A stretch of 64,000 nucleotides of DNA from Nesterenkonia natronophila (GCF_003595215.1 NZ_QYZP01000001.1:558001-622000), one strand, 5' to 3'; shown: positions 20,301-28,654, counted from the stretch's first letter. Notes: generated by a model not told the origin, from the letters alone. Numbers and translations: made by a program.

Positions 20301-20938
20301 TGCCCTCACATCCCGCTGTGGACAGCCTCGTAGAGGCGGTGCAGACCAAGCAGTTGCTGGGAGGCAGTGACTTCGACTGGCTGAAGCGTGCCGTCGCTGA
20401 CGACGCGTTGCACTGGAAGGCAGAGTTCGGGGCGGCCAAAGACCGCACGGGTCTGCATGCGGAGGCAAATATCTTCCGCTATCTCCCCGAGCACGTGCTC
20501 CTGCGAGTCAGTCACGACGCTGAGCCGAAGCACGTTCTCCGGGCCGCAGCAGCGGCAGTGACCGCCGGAGCAACAGTCAATGTTTCGGTGGACCCCAAGA
20601 TCAGTAAGGCGACCAAGAAGGCCGTGAGTGCGATCAGTGATCTCACAGGCAGCAAGTCCAAGGACAGTGACGGGGCATTCGCAGCCAAGCTCGCCGAGGG
20701 ACGGCATGACGCACCAGAAGGGGGTATTAGGGTGCGGGTGATCGGCACTCTCCCCCAGCGTGTGCGTGAAACAGTCGCTCACCGTCCCGAAGTGGCGCTG
20801 TTGAACGACCCTGTGACCGCATCCGGCAGGGTGGAGTTGCGCTACTGGGTGAAGGAGCAGTCAATCTCGATGACCCTTCACCGCTTCGGCAATCCCTCGA
20901 AGTCCTTCGGTGATCTTGCAGATCAGCTGAAGCGCTGA
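17399..20938 (+). CDS. putA: Bifunctional proline dehydrogenase / L-glutamate gamma-semialdehyde dehydrogenase
   Basis: PutA oxidises proline to glutamate in two steps at the membrane surface. The 1179-residue protein has a FAD-dependent PRODH barrel (about residues 130-480; e.g. KFINLDMEEYGDLRLT, IQAYLPDA, RLVKGANLAMEQ, FEMLQGMA) and an ALDH domain (about 530-975) with ITPPWNFPLAIPAGG, LTGASETAAMF and catalytic Cys in GHAGQKCSAASL. There is no N-terminal ribbon-helix-helix domain, so it is not a self-repressor, unlike E. coli PutA. A C-terminal segment of about 200 residues follows. The ATG at 17399 is chosen because GAAGGAG lies seven bases upstream. Confidence 0.96.
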   Translation: MAEKIQTRPVREELSELSDAAAAKVRKWMQKTEDSRVKPHKSAQLLSAVLSHPTGLDFTVGFVDRVIRTEDPKAAAKALGELGELAPETLSRLDRAQIQAGSRLGELLPHVVVPAARKRMRSMVGHMVVDARDKEFGQAVKQIKKQGNRLNINLLGEAVLGEDEASKHLDDTYRMLRRPDVDYVSIKVSSIASQISMWGFEDTVDYVVERLIPLYKEAAEAPAGSKFINLDMEEYGDLRLTIAVFKRLLSEPEMKTYEAGIVIQAYLPDALSAVQELTEFANARADQGGAGIKIRLVKGANLAMEQVHADIHDWPVVTCESKEATDANYKRVLYWLLTADRMRGVRLGVAGHNLFDIAFAHLLGAERGVSERLEFEMLQGMAAEQQGPISEDVGQLLLYVPAVRPAEFDVAISYLVRRLEENAASENFMSGIFEFSPGSEVFKREEWRFRSSLEALAEILEEHDEAAPSPAHTQDRLAEESREPGDYSTGIPTFVNEPDTNPALEANQRWAEQVVARATDEWLAKHPQPQRLSAGDVDSLISGMREAAALWAARPAAERAAILYRAADIMAARRGHLASIAAAEVGKAVAQSDPEISEAIDFMRYYAHSALAIEEVAHAEFTPDSLVMITPPWNFPLAIPAGGTVAALAAGAAVIHKPSNPTPQCSMAILECLWDAGVPREVLHGIYPDERETGRKLISHQGVDRIILTGASETAAMFRSWKPELNINAETSGKDAMVITPAADRDLAVADLVNSAFGHAGQKCSAASLGILVGSVYTSDRFRRQLIDAAKSLIVDWPQNLTATVGPLTEMPSDKLHRALTTLEPGESWLLKPEQLDESGKLWSPGIKTGVKPGSFFHLTEVFGPVLGLMEAKDLDEAIALQNQVDFGLTGGIHSLETEEVVQWLDEVQVGNAYVNRGITGAIVQRQPFGGWKASSVGLGSKAGGPNYVMLFGTWRDASNEAMSTPLLPSHPAVDSLVEAVQTKQLLGGSDFDWLKRAVADDALHWKAEFGAAKDRTGLHAEANIFRYLPEHVLLRVSHDAEPKHVLRAAAAAVTAGATVNVSVDPKISKATKKAVSAISDLTGSKSKDSDGAFAAKLAEGRHDAPEGGIRVRVIGTLPQRVRETVAHRPEVALLNDPVTASGRVELRYWVKEQSISMTLHRFGNPSKSFGDLADQLKR

Positions 20939-20951
20939 TGCGCAGGCGAGC

Positions 20952-21935
20952 TCAGGCCGCGACCAGGTGAGGCTCCTCCTGCAGGTGCGCCCTGCGGTAT
21001 GCGCTGGGGGATACGCCGTGCTCGGACTTGAACAACCGCGAGAAGTGGGCGGCGTCATGCAGACCCCACCGGCCAGCGATCCATGACACAGGCTTGTCAG
21101 CTAAGAGCGGGTCGGTCAGATCACGGCGGATGTGAGCCAAACGCTGACTCCGAATCCACGCGGAAACAGTGTGCTCGTCCTCGGCGAAGAGCGTGTACAG
21201 ATACCGCACGGAGATGAAGTGGGCTGTGGCGATGGTCGAGGGAGTCAGGGACTCGTCGGAGAGGTTTCGCAGGATGTACTGTCGGATCTGCCAGCTCAGC
21301 CTGTGGGAGCTGCCGTGTCCACCTTGGTCCTGGCGGTGAAGCTCTTTGGAAAGCATGGTCACCATCAGATCCAGGGCTGAGTGCACCAGCCGGGAGCCGT
21401 ATCCGCCGGAGAGCTGATCAAGGTTGCGAATAAGTTCTGTGAAGAACGGGCTGATCATGCGCGCTAAACCCTCTTCAGCGCAGAACCGCACTGCCGTCAA
21501 CCGTGAGAGTTCGTGTGGACTCAGCTCGACCATCGCCTGAGGAAAGATCATAATCATGGCCCGGCTCGGTTCCGGAAAGCTCAAGGTGTAGGGCCGGTGG
21601 GTGTCGTAGACGGCAATGTCCCCTGGGCCGAGCACGGCTGTCCTGCCGTCCTGCTGCAGTTCTGCACGGCCCTCGAGTTGGAGTGACATTTTGTAGAACA
21701 CCGGCTGGTCTGCGGAAATGAGTTCTGGTGTGCGCCGGACAGTGTGGGGTGCGGTCTGCATTTCGAACAGACCGACCTGGCCCACCGATGTCCGCCTGAA
21801 CCTTCCTAGGAAAGGTGTTGCGTCGTACTCGGAAATGCTTAGTGGAACTACGGTCTCGGCAATCGCCGTCCGCCACGAGTTGAGGTCTAAGGGGGGCGTC
21901 TCAAGAACGGTGCTGTCCTGCCCTGGTGTGTGCAA
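20952..21935 (-). CDS. AraC-family regulator (FeaR-like)
   Basis: A 327-residue transcription factor: an N-terminal cupin-like AraC-binding domain (PF14525 type, about residues 40-190; QLEGRAELQQDGRTAVLGPGDIAVYD) and a C-terminal pair of HTH motifs (about 225-320, ending FSRLFKSEHGVSPSAYRRAH). The architecture is that of FeaR, which activates aromatic amine catabolism. It begins with TTG behind a very strong AGGAGGA. An upstream dyad overlaps its likely -10. It lies next to an aldehyde dehydrogenase and near a copper amine oxidase, which supports a role in amine utilisation. Convergent with putA. Confidence 0.86.
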   Translation of the reverse strand: MHTPGQDSTVLETPPLDLNSWRTAIAETVVPLSISEYDATPFLGRFRRTSVGQVGLFEMQTAPHTVRRTPELISADQPVFYKMSLQLEGRAELQQDGRTAVLGPGDIAVYDTHRPYTLSFPEPSRAMIMIFPQAMVELSPHELSRLTAVRFCAEEGLARMISPFFTELIRNLDQLSGGYGSRLVHSALDLMVTMLSKELHRQDQGGHGSSHRLSWQIRQYILRNLSDESLTPSTIATAHFISVRYLYTLFAEDEHTVSAWIRSQRLAHIRRDLTDPLLADKPVSWIAGRWGLHDAAHFSRLFKSEHGVSPSAYRRAHLQEEPHLVAA

Positions 21936-21954
21936 GGCTCCTCCTGCGAGTTGA

Positions 21955-21982
21955 GAATATTGAGCGATTGCTCAAAATATTC
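21955..21982 (-). promoter_or_regulatory. Dyad in the AraC-gene promoter
   Basis: TTGAGC-GATT-GCTCAA is a perfect inverted repeat (21960-21975), extended outward by GAATATT and AATATTC with a two-base bulge. On the minus strand TATTCT (21959-21954) could be the -10 of the AraC gene, so the dyad may be an autoregulatory operator. Confidence 0.45.
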
Positions 21983-22046
21983 GGTACTCCAGATTGTGAC
22001 ATGGCACACAGGTTCTGTAAAGGGGTCCAGAGCCCCCCGGACACCA

Positions 22047-22099
22047 CGTCGGCGAGTCAGCTCATAATGCGAATGGGCGTCTGAGGTGACTCGCCGACG
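22047..22099 (-). terminator. Long GC-rich stem-loop after the aldehyde dehydrogenase gene
   Basis: CGTCGGCGAGTCA (22047-22059) pairs perfectly with TGACTCGCCGACG (22087-22099); after one mismatch four more pairs (CTCA/TGAG) shorten the loop to 17 bases. It begins 12 bases beyond the aldehyde dehydrogenase stop and lies before the AraC gene. No T-run. Confidence 0.65.
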
Positions 22100-22110
22100 G
22101 AGGTGGGGCT

Positions 22111-23520
22111 TCAGCGAGAGATGATGTGCGGCTGGCTGACCTCTTTGAGTCCTTCGACACCGAACTCCAGGCCAAATCCGGATTGGCGGGCTCCTCCGAA
22201 GGGCATGCGGGGGTCTACTGCACCGTGTTTGTTGATCCAGGTGGTGCCGGCGATCAGTCGTGCCGCCACACCCTCGGCTCGCTCTGGGTCGGAGGACCAC
22301 ACCGAGGAGCCCAGAGCCTGCTCCAGGGAATTGGCCCATTCGATGGCCTGGTCGAGGTCGCTGTACCGGATGATGGGCAGCGCCGGCCCGAACTGCTCTT
22401 CGGTGACAAGCTCGTTGTCCGGGTCGATGTCAGCGATCAGGGTGGTGGGGTAGAAGTGGCCGGTCCTGTCGGGGTCAGGATCCGCTCCGGTGAGAACGCG
22501 GGCGCCTGAGTCCACGGCGGCGGTGACCAGGCGATCAACAATCTCCCACTGCGAACTGTTCTGCAGCGGGCCCAGCACGTTGTGCTCTTCGAGGCCCACG
22601 CCCATCGGCATCTTATGGGCAATATCCACCAGCGCCTCGCACACTTGATCATAAAGAGCATCGGGTACATAGAGCCGCTTCATTGCCGCGCAGGTCTGCC
22701 CGGTATTGATGAACGCTCCCCAGAAAAGGCCTTCCGCGATCGCTTCCGGGTCGGCATCGTCCAATACGATTCCCGCGTCGTTGCCGCCCAGCTCCATGGT
22801 CAGGCGCTTGACGGTGTCGGCAGCGTCCTTAATGATGCTCTTGCCGGTCTGGGTGGAACCGGTGAACATGATCTTGTCCACCCCCGGGTGACGGCTCAGC
22901 GCCTGTCCTACATCACCACGCCCTGGCACCGCGATCAACACATCCTCCGGAAGCACTGTGTTCAGTACCTCAACAAGGGCCAGTACGCTCAGCGGGGTGT
23001 AACCGGAAGGTTTGATCACCACCGTGTTGCCCTGCCGCAGTGAAGGAGCGATCTGCCAGATCGAGATCATCATCGGCCAGTTCCACGGACCTATGGCGCC
23101 CACCACGCCCAAAGGCCGCCAGTGGAGGGTCGCCTTGGCTGAGTCGTCATCGACAAGCACCTCCGGCTCCAGACGGAACTGGGCAGTTGCACGAAGCCAG
23201 GCCGCGCATGCGCCAACCTCAAATCGGGCATTGGGGCCATTGAGCGGCTTGCCCTGCTCACGGGACAGCAGACGAGCCAGCTCCTCCGCATGCGCCTCGA
23301 CTGCATCAGCAGCGGCCTCCAAGAACTCAGCTCGCTGAGCGTCACTGCGCCCAGCCCATCCTGGCTGCTGAGCGCGGACGCGCGCCACAGCCTGGTCAAG
23401 ATCCTCCGGCGATGCCTCCGGGGTGCGCCCCACCAGCTCACCAGTGGCCGGATCGTGAATTTCTCGGCCTCCTTCAGCTGACTCAACGCGGCTCAGCAGA
23501 TCTATTAGCTGTTCGGTCAT
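22111..23520 (-). CDS. NAD(P)-dependent aldehyde dehydrogenase, probably of amine catabolism
   Basis: A 469-residue cytosolic ALDH with GPWNWPMMIS, the cofactor loop FTGSTQTGKSI, the general base in LELGGND-type wording (MELGGNDAG), catalytic Cys in NTGQTCAAMKR and the C-terminal PFGGARQSGFG. A strong AAGGAGG precedes the ATG. The position between an AraC regulator and a TetR gene, with a copper amine oxidase and permease 1.5 kb away, suggests that it oxidises the aldehyde released by the amine oxidase (for example phenylacetaldehyde or a related compound), as FeaB does in E. coli. Substrate is inference. Confidence 0.9.
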   Translation of the reverse strand: MTEQLIDLLSRVESAEGGREIHDPATGELVGRTPEASPEDLDQAVARVRAQQPGWAGRSDAQRAEFLEAAADAVEAHAEELARLLSREQGKPLNGPNARFEVGACAAWLRATAQFRLEPEVLVDDDSAKATLHWRPLGVVGAIGPWNWPMMISIWQIAPSLRQGNTVVIKPSGYTPLSVLALVEVLNTVLPEDVLIAVPGRGDVGQALSRHPGVDKIMFTGSTQTGKSIIKDAADTVKRLTMELGGNDAGIVLDDADPEAIAEGLFWGAFINTGQTCAAMKRLYVPDALYDQVCEALVDIAHKMPMGVGLEEHNVLGPLQNSSQWEIVDRLVTAAVDSGARVLTGADPDPDRTGHFYPTTLIADIDPDNELVTEEQFGPALPIIRYSDLDQAIEWANSLEQALGSSVWSSDPERAEGVAARLIAGTTWINKHGAVDPRMPFGGARQSGFGLEFGVEGLKEVSQPHIISR

Positions 23521-23628
23521 GATTCAGGTCCTCCTTGAAAGGGCTGTGATATGTCCCTCTCAGACTGGCTCAGCCCGCGGTGCAATCATTGAACTGTGGC
23601 GCACAGTCCTTTGCGCCCGGTGCAGTGT

Positions 23629-24273
23629 TCAGCGGGGAAGGGAGCCGATCAGTTCGCGGAACCGCCCCGCTGCATGGCCACTTTCCGTCATCCACGGGGC
23701 CAAGGTGTGGTGGACCATCTGCCATTGGCGGTGCGGCTGAGCAAGGGGTGTTCGCAGCACATACTCGAGCTGAGCACCCATGCTCAGCGCCAGAATCGTA
23801 TCGCTGATCACCCCCAGGGGGGCTTCCGGGGTCAGCTCCTCATCACGCACCGCCTGAGTGAGGAGGCGATGAAGCTCGTTGTGCCAGTGGCTGACGATCA
23901 CTGATTGAATCTCCGCCATATCCGGGTGGGAGGGGACCCGTCCCCAGAAGCTGACCACCACATAGGCCTCGCTCTCAGTGACTGGCGCAGTCGGGATGAT
24001 TTCCTGAAGCATTTCCGTGAGTGCGCGAAGGCCGCTGAGCCCCTCCAATCTGGCGGCGATTCGATCATTGGTCCGGTGAAACACCTGCTTGAGCGCCTCA
24101 TGGAGGACTTCATCGAACCCGGAGAAGTAGTGCCACAGCGCACCCGTGGCCACGCCGAGCTCGGCAGCAACTGCCCGAGTTGTGGCAGCGTCTATGCCCT
24201 CCCGCGCTGCGATCGTCAGGTAGGTGCTGACAATTTGGGCGCGGCGTTGTTCTCGATCCACTCGTTTGGGCAT
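23629..24273 (-). CDS. TetR-family transcriptional regulator
   Basis: A 214-residue repressor with an N-terminal TetR HTH (about residues 10-57: AAREGIDAATTRAVAAELGVATGALWHYFSG) and a helical ligand domain. Its first 58 bases overlap the end of the upstream membrane-protein gene in another frame, so the two are translated from one message and probably coupled. Target is unknown; the amine oxidase gene, the aldehyde dehydrogenase gene or its own operon are candidates by position. Confidence 0.88.
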   Translation of the reverse strand: MPKRVDREQRRAQIVSTYLTIAAREGIDAATTRAVAAELGVATGALWHYFSGFDEVLHEALKQVFHRTNDRIAARLEGLSGLRALTEMLQEIIPTAPVTESEAYVVVSFWGRVPSHPDMAEIQSVIVSHWHNELHRLLTQAVRDEELTPEAPLGVISDTILALSMGAQLEYVLRTPLAQPHRQWQMVHHTLAPWMTESGHAAGRFRELIGSLPR

Positions 24274-24725
24274 AGCTGCAATTCTTCCTCACCTGCGGCG
24301 GAGAGTGCAGCAACTGCCTGTCGCCGCTTGAGTTGTCTGAACCCCACCGTGCAGAGGAGCACCTCGATGCCAGCTATCACGGTAGCGAGCAGGAATAGTC
24401 CGTGCACAGGCAGGGCGAGGCTGACTACATCATGGGTGTGGCCCGGATGGCCTAGGTCGAGCCCACCTGTCTCAGGTGCCCCGGAGGCGTGACTTCCTCC
24501 GTAGAGGATGCCCAGGTGCAGCACCACCATCAGAACGTTCATGAATCCCACCGTTACCCACGTTGTGCTGGTCCCGTGGCGCCACAGGTGGCCTGCACAC
24601 GGCAGACATGCGAGAGCTGCCGCCGCCATTATCAGCCCTACACCCAGGGGCCCGTGGACCAGCATGAGCAGGTGCAGCAATCCCGAGAGGCCGCCGAGCA
24701 CTGCCGCGAACCGCCGCACCACCAT
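24216..24725 (-). CDS. Small integral membrane protein of unknown function
   Basis: A 169-residue protein with four hydrophobic segments (about residues 8-25, 28-45, 55-75, 98-125), a His-containing loop (HLGILYGGSH, GHPGHTHD) and a basic cytosolic turn (RQLKRRQ). I do not recognise the family. The start is firm: AGGAGG lies eight bases before the ATG. It overlaps the TetR gene by 58 bases and is divergent from the copper amine oxidase gene, so it may be a membrane partner of that regulator or of amine oxidation. No function is claimed. Confidence 0.72.
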   Translation of the reverse strand: MVVRRFAAVLGGLSGLLHLLMLVHGPLGVGLIMAAAALACLPCAGHLWRHGTSTTWVTVGFMNVLMVVLHLGILYGGSHASGAPETGGLDLGHPGHTHDVVSLALPVHGLFLLATVIAGIEVLLCTVGFRQLKRRQAVAALSAAGEEELQLCPNEWIENNAAPKLSAPT

Positions 24726-25034
24726 TCACATCACCTCCTGGGCCCATGTCCAGGACCTCTCTGACCACTCTTACTCAGAATCATGGCCCCGTCTTGGCCA
24801 GGGGTGCATAACCCTGTGCGATCCTTGCGGGCTGTGCGGTAAGGCGAAACTATGGGCTCCCCATTCGTCTTGTCACGTGAGGGATCAATAACCGTGCATT
24901 CCTGCACAAGGGCATCTGTGTCAGATGACTCAGAATTGCTTCAGCATCGCCGGTGAACAGCAGTCCCCGGCACCGACACTTACCGCCGCCGCCCTCACTG
25001 GCGCTGACGGTGAGTCTGAGTAGGAGGATCACTT
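24726..25034. promoter_or_regulatory. 309-base divergent control region of the amine oxidase and membrane-protein/TetR operon
   Basis: No gene is seen here. It holds the inverted repeat GTGCA-TTCC-TGCAC (24894-24907) and two direct copies of ACTCAGAAT (24773-24781 and 24928-24936), possible sites for the TetR or AraC regulator. AGGAGG at 25022-25027 serves the amine oxidase gene. Core promoters could not be fixed. Confidence 0.45.
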
Positions 25035-26993
25035 ATGGCGCAGACAGATGTGAGCTCACAGGCCAGACACCCACTGGCACCGCTGACCGTGGCAGAGGTG
25101 GAGCGCGTGCGCGGAATTGTCAGCCAGGCAGGGCTGCTCAATGACGCAACACGCTTCTCCTACGTCGCCCTCCGCGAACCGGAGAAGAGGGACGTGCTGG
25201 CGTGGCAGCCCGGGCAGCGCCTTCCCCGGGAGGTCGGTTTGGTACTGACCGACCTCAGCACTCTGACGCTCTACGACCTGATCGTCGACCTCGACGCTGA
25301 GACGATCGTAGATCAGCGTGAGATCGACGCACTCAAAGAGGGCTCTGCCCCAAGTTTTGACGAAGATCTCGTCGACGCGGACCCGATCGTCAAAGCTGAC
25401 GCCCGGTGGGTGGAGGCGGTCCGCAGGCGCGGCATCACAGACCTGGACAAGGTAGTGATCATTGGCCTCTCTGCTGGAGTCTTCGGCTATGAGGACGAGG
25501 TCGGGAAACGCATGGTCCGGGCACTGGCCTTCCGCCAGGACTACCCCACGGACTCAATATGGGCTCACCCCATCGGGGGCATGGTGGCGCATGTGGATTT
25601 GACCGAGCGCAAGGTACTGCGGGTGGTGGAGACCGACATCACGCATGTGCCAGAAGAGTCCGGGGACTATCTGGATCCCCAGGTGCGGGGCGAGTACCGA
25701 ACCAGCATGAAGCCGATCTCAATCACACAGCCCGAAGGGGTGAGCTTCACCTTGGAGGATGGTGTGTTGTCCTGGGAGAAGTGGCAGGTCCGCCTAGGCT
25801 TCAATGGGCGCGAAGGTCTCACTCTCCACCAATTGGCTTTCAATGATGCCGGTCGCGAGCGGCCGATTCTGTACCGCGGATCCATCGCAGAGATGGTGGT
25901 CAACTACGGCGACCCATCACCGACCAACGCCTGGCAGAACTACTTCGACGTGGGTGAGTACCAGTTCGGTCGGCTGGCCAATGCACTGGAGCTGGGTTGT
26001 GACTGCAAAGGTGAGATCACCTATGTCGACGCCGTCGTCGTCGATGATTTCGGCAAGCCAACCACGCTTCCCAACGCCATCTGCATCCACGAGGAGGACT
26101 ATGGGATTCTCTGGAAGCACTCCGATGATTTCTCCGGCACCAGTGAGGTCCGTCGGCAGCGGCGCCTGGTGATCTCCTTCTTCGTGACAGTTGGTAATTA
26201 CGACTACGGGTTCTACTGGTACCTCTACTTGGATGGAAAGATCGAACTGGAATGCAAGGCCACAGGCATTGTCTTCACCAACGCCTATCCCGGCGGCGAC
26301 TACCCGTATTCCACGGAGATAGCCCCCGGCCTCGGCGCGCCGGTGCACCAACATCTGTTCTGCGCCCGCCTGGACATGACCGTTGATGGCACCGCCAACG
26401 CCGTTGACGAGATCGACGTCGCCCGCCTTCCCACCAGTGAGGACAACCCCTGGGGCAACGTATTCACCAGAGATATCAAGCGGCTGAGCGAGGAGCGGAA
26501 CGCTGTGCGTGATGCCAACGGTTCGGTCGGACGCATTTGGCGGGTCAGCAGCACTGACGCCACCAACCGACTGGGCCAGCCAGTCTCATACATTCTCCAT
26601 CCCGAGGACAGCCCCACCCTGCTGACGGCCGAAGATTCGCCGATTCGGCGCCGTGCAGGATTTGCCGGTCACCACCTGTGGGTCACCCAGTATGACCGGG
26701 ACGAGCTGTATCCCGCGGGAAGGCTGGTCAATCTCAACCCAGGCTCCGGGGGGCTGCCTGAGTACACCGCTCAGAACCGTTCTGTCGAGGGCGAGGACAT
26801 CGTGTTGTGGCACACCTTCGGACTGACACACTTCCCTCGGACGGAGGATTGGCCGATCATGCCCGTTGATTACGCGGGATTCACACTGACACCCAATGGT
26901 TTCTTCGACCGGAATCCCACACTGGACGTTCCCCCTGAGGCTGCAGCGGAACATTGCTCCTCGTCACAGGATGAAACGGAGTGCAACTGCTGA
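25035..26993 (+). CDS. Copper-containing primary amine oxidase
   Basis: Oxidises primary amines to aldehyde, ammonia and hydrogen peroxide with topaquinone and copper. In the 652-residue protein Tyr389 in VGNYD is the self-processed topaquinone precursor, Asp305 (YFDVGEYQFG) the likely catalytic base, and His438, His440 (VHQHLF) and His599 (GLTHFPRTEDWP) the copper ligands; all match Arthrobacter-type enzymes. No signal peptide is visible, as in those enzymes. It ends with a CNC tail after CSSSQDETE. A strong AGGAGG lies eight bases before the ATG. With the permease, aldehyde dehydrogenase and AraC regulator it forms an amine-use module; tyramine, phenethylamine or histamine are possible substrates. 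Confidence 0.95.
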   Translation: MAQTDVSSQARHPLAPLTVAEVERVRGIVSQAGLLNDATRFSYVALREPEKRDVLAWQPGQRLPREVGLVLTDLSTLTLYDLIVDLDAETIVDQREIDALKEGSAPSFDEDLVDADPIVKADARWVEAVRRRGITDLDKVVIIGLSAGVFGYEDEVGKRMVRALAFRQDYPTDSIWAHPIGGMVAHVDLTERKVLRVVETDITHVPEESGDYLDPQVRGEYRTSMKPISITQPEGVSFTLEDGVLSWEKWQVRLGFNGREGLTLHQLAFNDAGRERPILYRGSIAEMVVNYGDPSPTNAWQNYFDVGEYQFGRLANALELGCDCKGEITYVDAVVVDDFGKPTTLPNAICIHEEDYGILWKHSDDFSGTSEVRRQRRLVISFFVTVGNYDYGFYWYLYLDGKIELECKATGIVFTNAYPGGDYPYSTEIAPGLGAPVHQHLFCARLDMTVDGTANAVDEIDVARLPTSEDNPWGNVFTRDIKRLSEERNAVRDANGSVGRIWRVSSTDATNRLGQPVSYILHPEDSPTLLTAEDSPIRRRAGFAGHHLWVTQYDRDELYPAGRLVNLNPGSGGLPEYTAQNRSVEGEDIVLWHTFGLTHFPRTEDWPIMPVDYAGFTLTPNGFFDRNPTLDVPPEAAAEHCSSSQDETECNC

Positions 26994-27015
26994 GCTGAAC
27001 GGCGACCCAATCGAT

Positions 27016-27056
27016 CTGCGGCCGCGGTGCACCTACTGGGTGCACCGCGGCCGCAG
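27016..27056 (+). terminator. Perfect 18-bp hairpin between amine oxidase and permease genes
   Basis: CTGCGGCCGCGGTGCACC (27016-27033) and its exact complement (27039-27056) flank a five-base loop (TACTG). It lies 22 bases after the amine oxidase stop and is the strongest hairpin in the window. It probably ends or attenuates transcription before the permease gene. Confidence 0.8.
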
Positions 27057-27172
27057 TGCTGATGGTTCCCGCATTCACAAGCGGTGTGCACGTCCCCGCA
27101 AGACGCGCAGCTGCCGAGGCAGAAGGATGTGCAGTGTATCCATTCGCACCGCCCCAGCCCTTCAGGAGAGCC

Positions 27173-28654
27173 ATGAGTGAGCAGGCATCACGAACAGTCA
27201 TTCCACCCAAAGATGAGACCACGCTGGCCAAGCGGTCTCTGGGGGTGCCTGCGCTGGTCTTTCTGATCATCGCGGCCTCGGCGCCCTTGACCGTCCTAGC
27301 AGGCGGTGCCACCACCAGTTTTGCGGTCACCGGAGAGATGGGAGTGCCCGTCGGATATGTGGCCCTGGGCATCATCCTCGTCTTCTTTGCCCTCGGATAC
27401 GGACGAATGAGCACTTTCATTCAGAATGCTGGTGCCTTCTATGCCTATGTCACTGCTGGCCTGGGCACACGCCAAGGAATCGGCGCCGCCTTCCTAGCGC
27501 TGGTGACCTATAACGCGATGCAAGTGGGCCTCTACGGAGTCTTCGGCTTCACGGCCTCCTCGATCCTCAACGACCTCGCCGCCGTCGAGGTCCCATGGTG
27601 GGTATGCGCGCTCGCAGCGTGGCTGATCATCGCCGTCCTGGGAGTCAACAAGCTCGACTTCTCCGTCAAGGTTCTTGCTGTAATCGTGATTGCCGAGTTC
27701 GTAGTGGTCATTGGGGTCAGCTTGCTCTCGTTCGGTGTAGCGCCGGAGGGGATCACCGTCGAGCCGTTCATGCCCGAGCACTGGCTGACCGGAAGCCTCG
27801 GAGCGCTGCTCGCGTTCGGAATCGCCGCCTTCATGGGATTCGAATCCGGTGCGATCTACTCGGAGGAGGCCAAGAACCCTGAGCGGTCAGTGGCCAAAGC
27901 CACGTACATCGCCGTGGGCCTCATTGCTCTCTTCTACGCCTTCTCCTCCTGGGCCTTCGCGATGGGCGTGGGACCATCGGCCATCGTCCCCCAGGCCCAA
28001 GAATGGGGACCGGACCTGATGTTCGTCTTCCTCGACCAGCACATGCCTGTGCTGATCGTCAACCTTGCGGCAGTTCTGTTCCTCACCAGCATCTTGGCGG
28101 CGATGATTGCCTTCCACAATGCGGCGGCTCGGTACTTCTTCTCGATGGGACGCGTTCAGGTCCTCCCGCGGCTGCTGGGCGCGACGGGCGCAAAGAACGG
28201 TGCACCTGTGGCGGGATCGTTAGCTCAGAGCGTGCTGGGGCTGGTTTTCATCATCGTCTTCGCCATGGCGGGGGCAGGCTCCGACTTCGGGGCTCTCTAC
28301 CCCGTCATGACCATGTTTCCGTGGCTGACCAACGCCGCAGGTTTCGGCATGGTGCTGCTGCTCTGCATCACCTCCATAGCGATAATGCGCTACTTCAACC
28401 GTGAGCCCCAGAGACACCCGGCATTCGTTCGGACACCCGCACCGCTGATCGCGGCAATCGGCTTGGGCATCATCGCGTTGCTGATCATGTTCAACTTCGA
28501 TGTCATGATTGAATCTGACGGTTTCTCAGCGCTGGTGATAGTTATTCCAGCAGTCATCGCAGGCTCCGGGATAGTGGGAGTGCTGTGGGGGGAGTACCTG
28601 CGGCGGAAACAGCCCCAGATCTACGCCGAGGTGAGCACTGCCGACATCGGTTGA
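27173..28654 (+). CDS. APC-superfamily amino acid/amine permease
   Basis: A 493-residue membrane protein with about twelve hydrophobic helices, beginning after a cytosolic N-terminus of some 25 residues at LGVPALVFLIIAASAPLTVLAGG. The first helix and the FMGFESGAIYSEEAKNPERSVAKATYIAVG segment are typical of APC amino acid/amine transporters. It probably brings in the amine used by the oxidase. The ATG at 27173 has AGGAGAG upstream; the frame is open further 5' but contains the terminator hairpin. Separated from the oxidase gene by the 18-bp hairpin, so expression may be partly independent. Confidence 0.9.
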   Translation: MSEQASRTVIPPKDETTLAKRSLGVPALVFLIIAASAPLTVLAGGATTSFAVTGEMGVPVGYVALGIILVFFALGYGRMSTFIQNAGAFYAYVTAGLGTRQGIGAAFLALVTYNAMQVGLYGVFGFTASSILNDLAAVEVPWWVCALAAWLIIAVLGVNKLDFSVKVLAVIVIAEFVVVIGVSLLSFGVAPEGITVEPFMPEHWLTGSLGALLAFGIAAFMGFESGAIYSEEAKNPERSVAKATYIAVGLIALFYAFSSWAFAMGVGPSAIVPQAQEWGPDLMFVFLDQHMPVLIVNLAAVLFLTSILAAMIAFHNAAARYFFSMGRVQVLPRLLGATGAKNGAPVAGSLAQSVLGLVFIIVFAMAGAGSDFGALYPVMTMFPWLTNAAGFGMVLLLCITSIAIMRYFNREPQRHPAFVRTPAPLIAAIGLGIIALLIMFNFDVMIESDGFSALVIVIPAVIAGSGIVGVLWGEYLRRKQPQIYAEVSTADIG

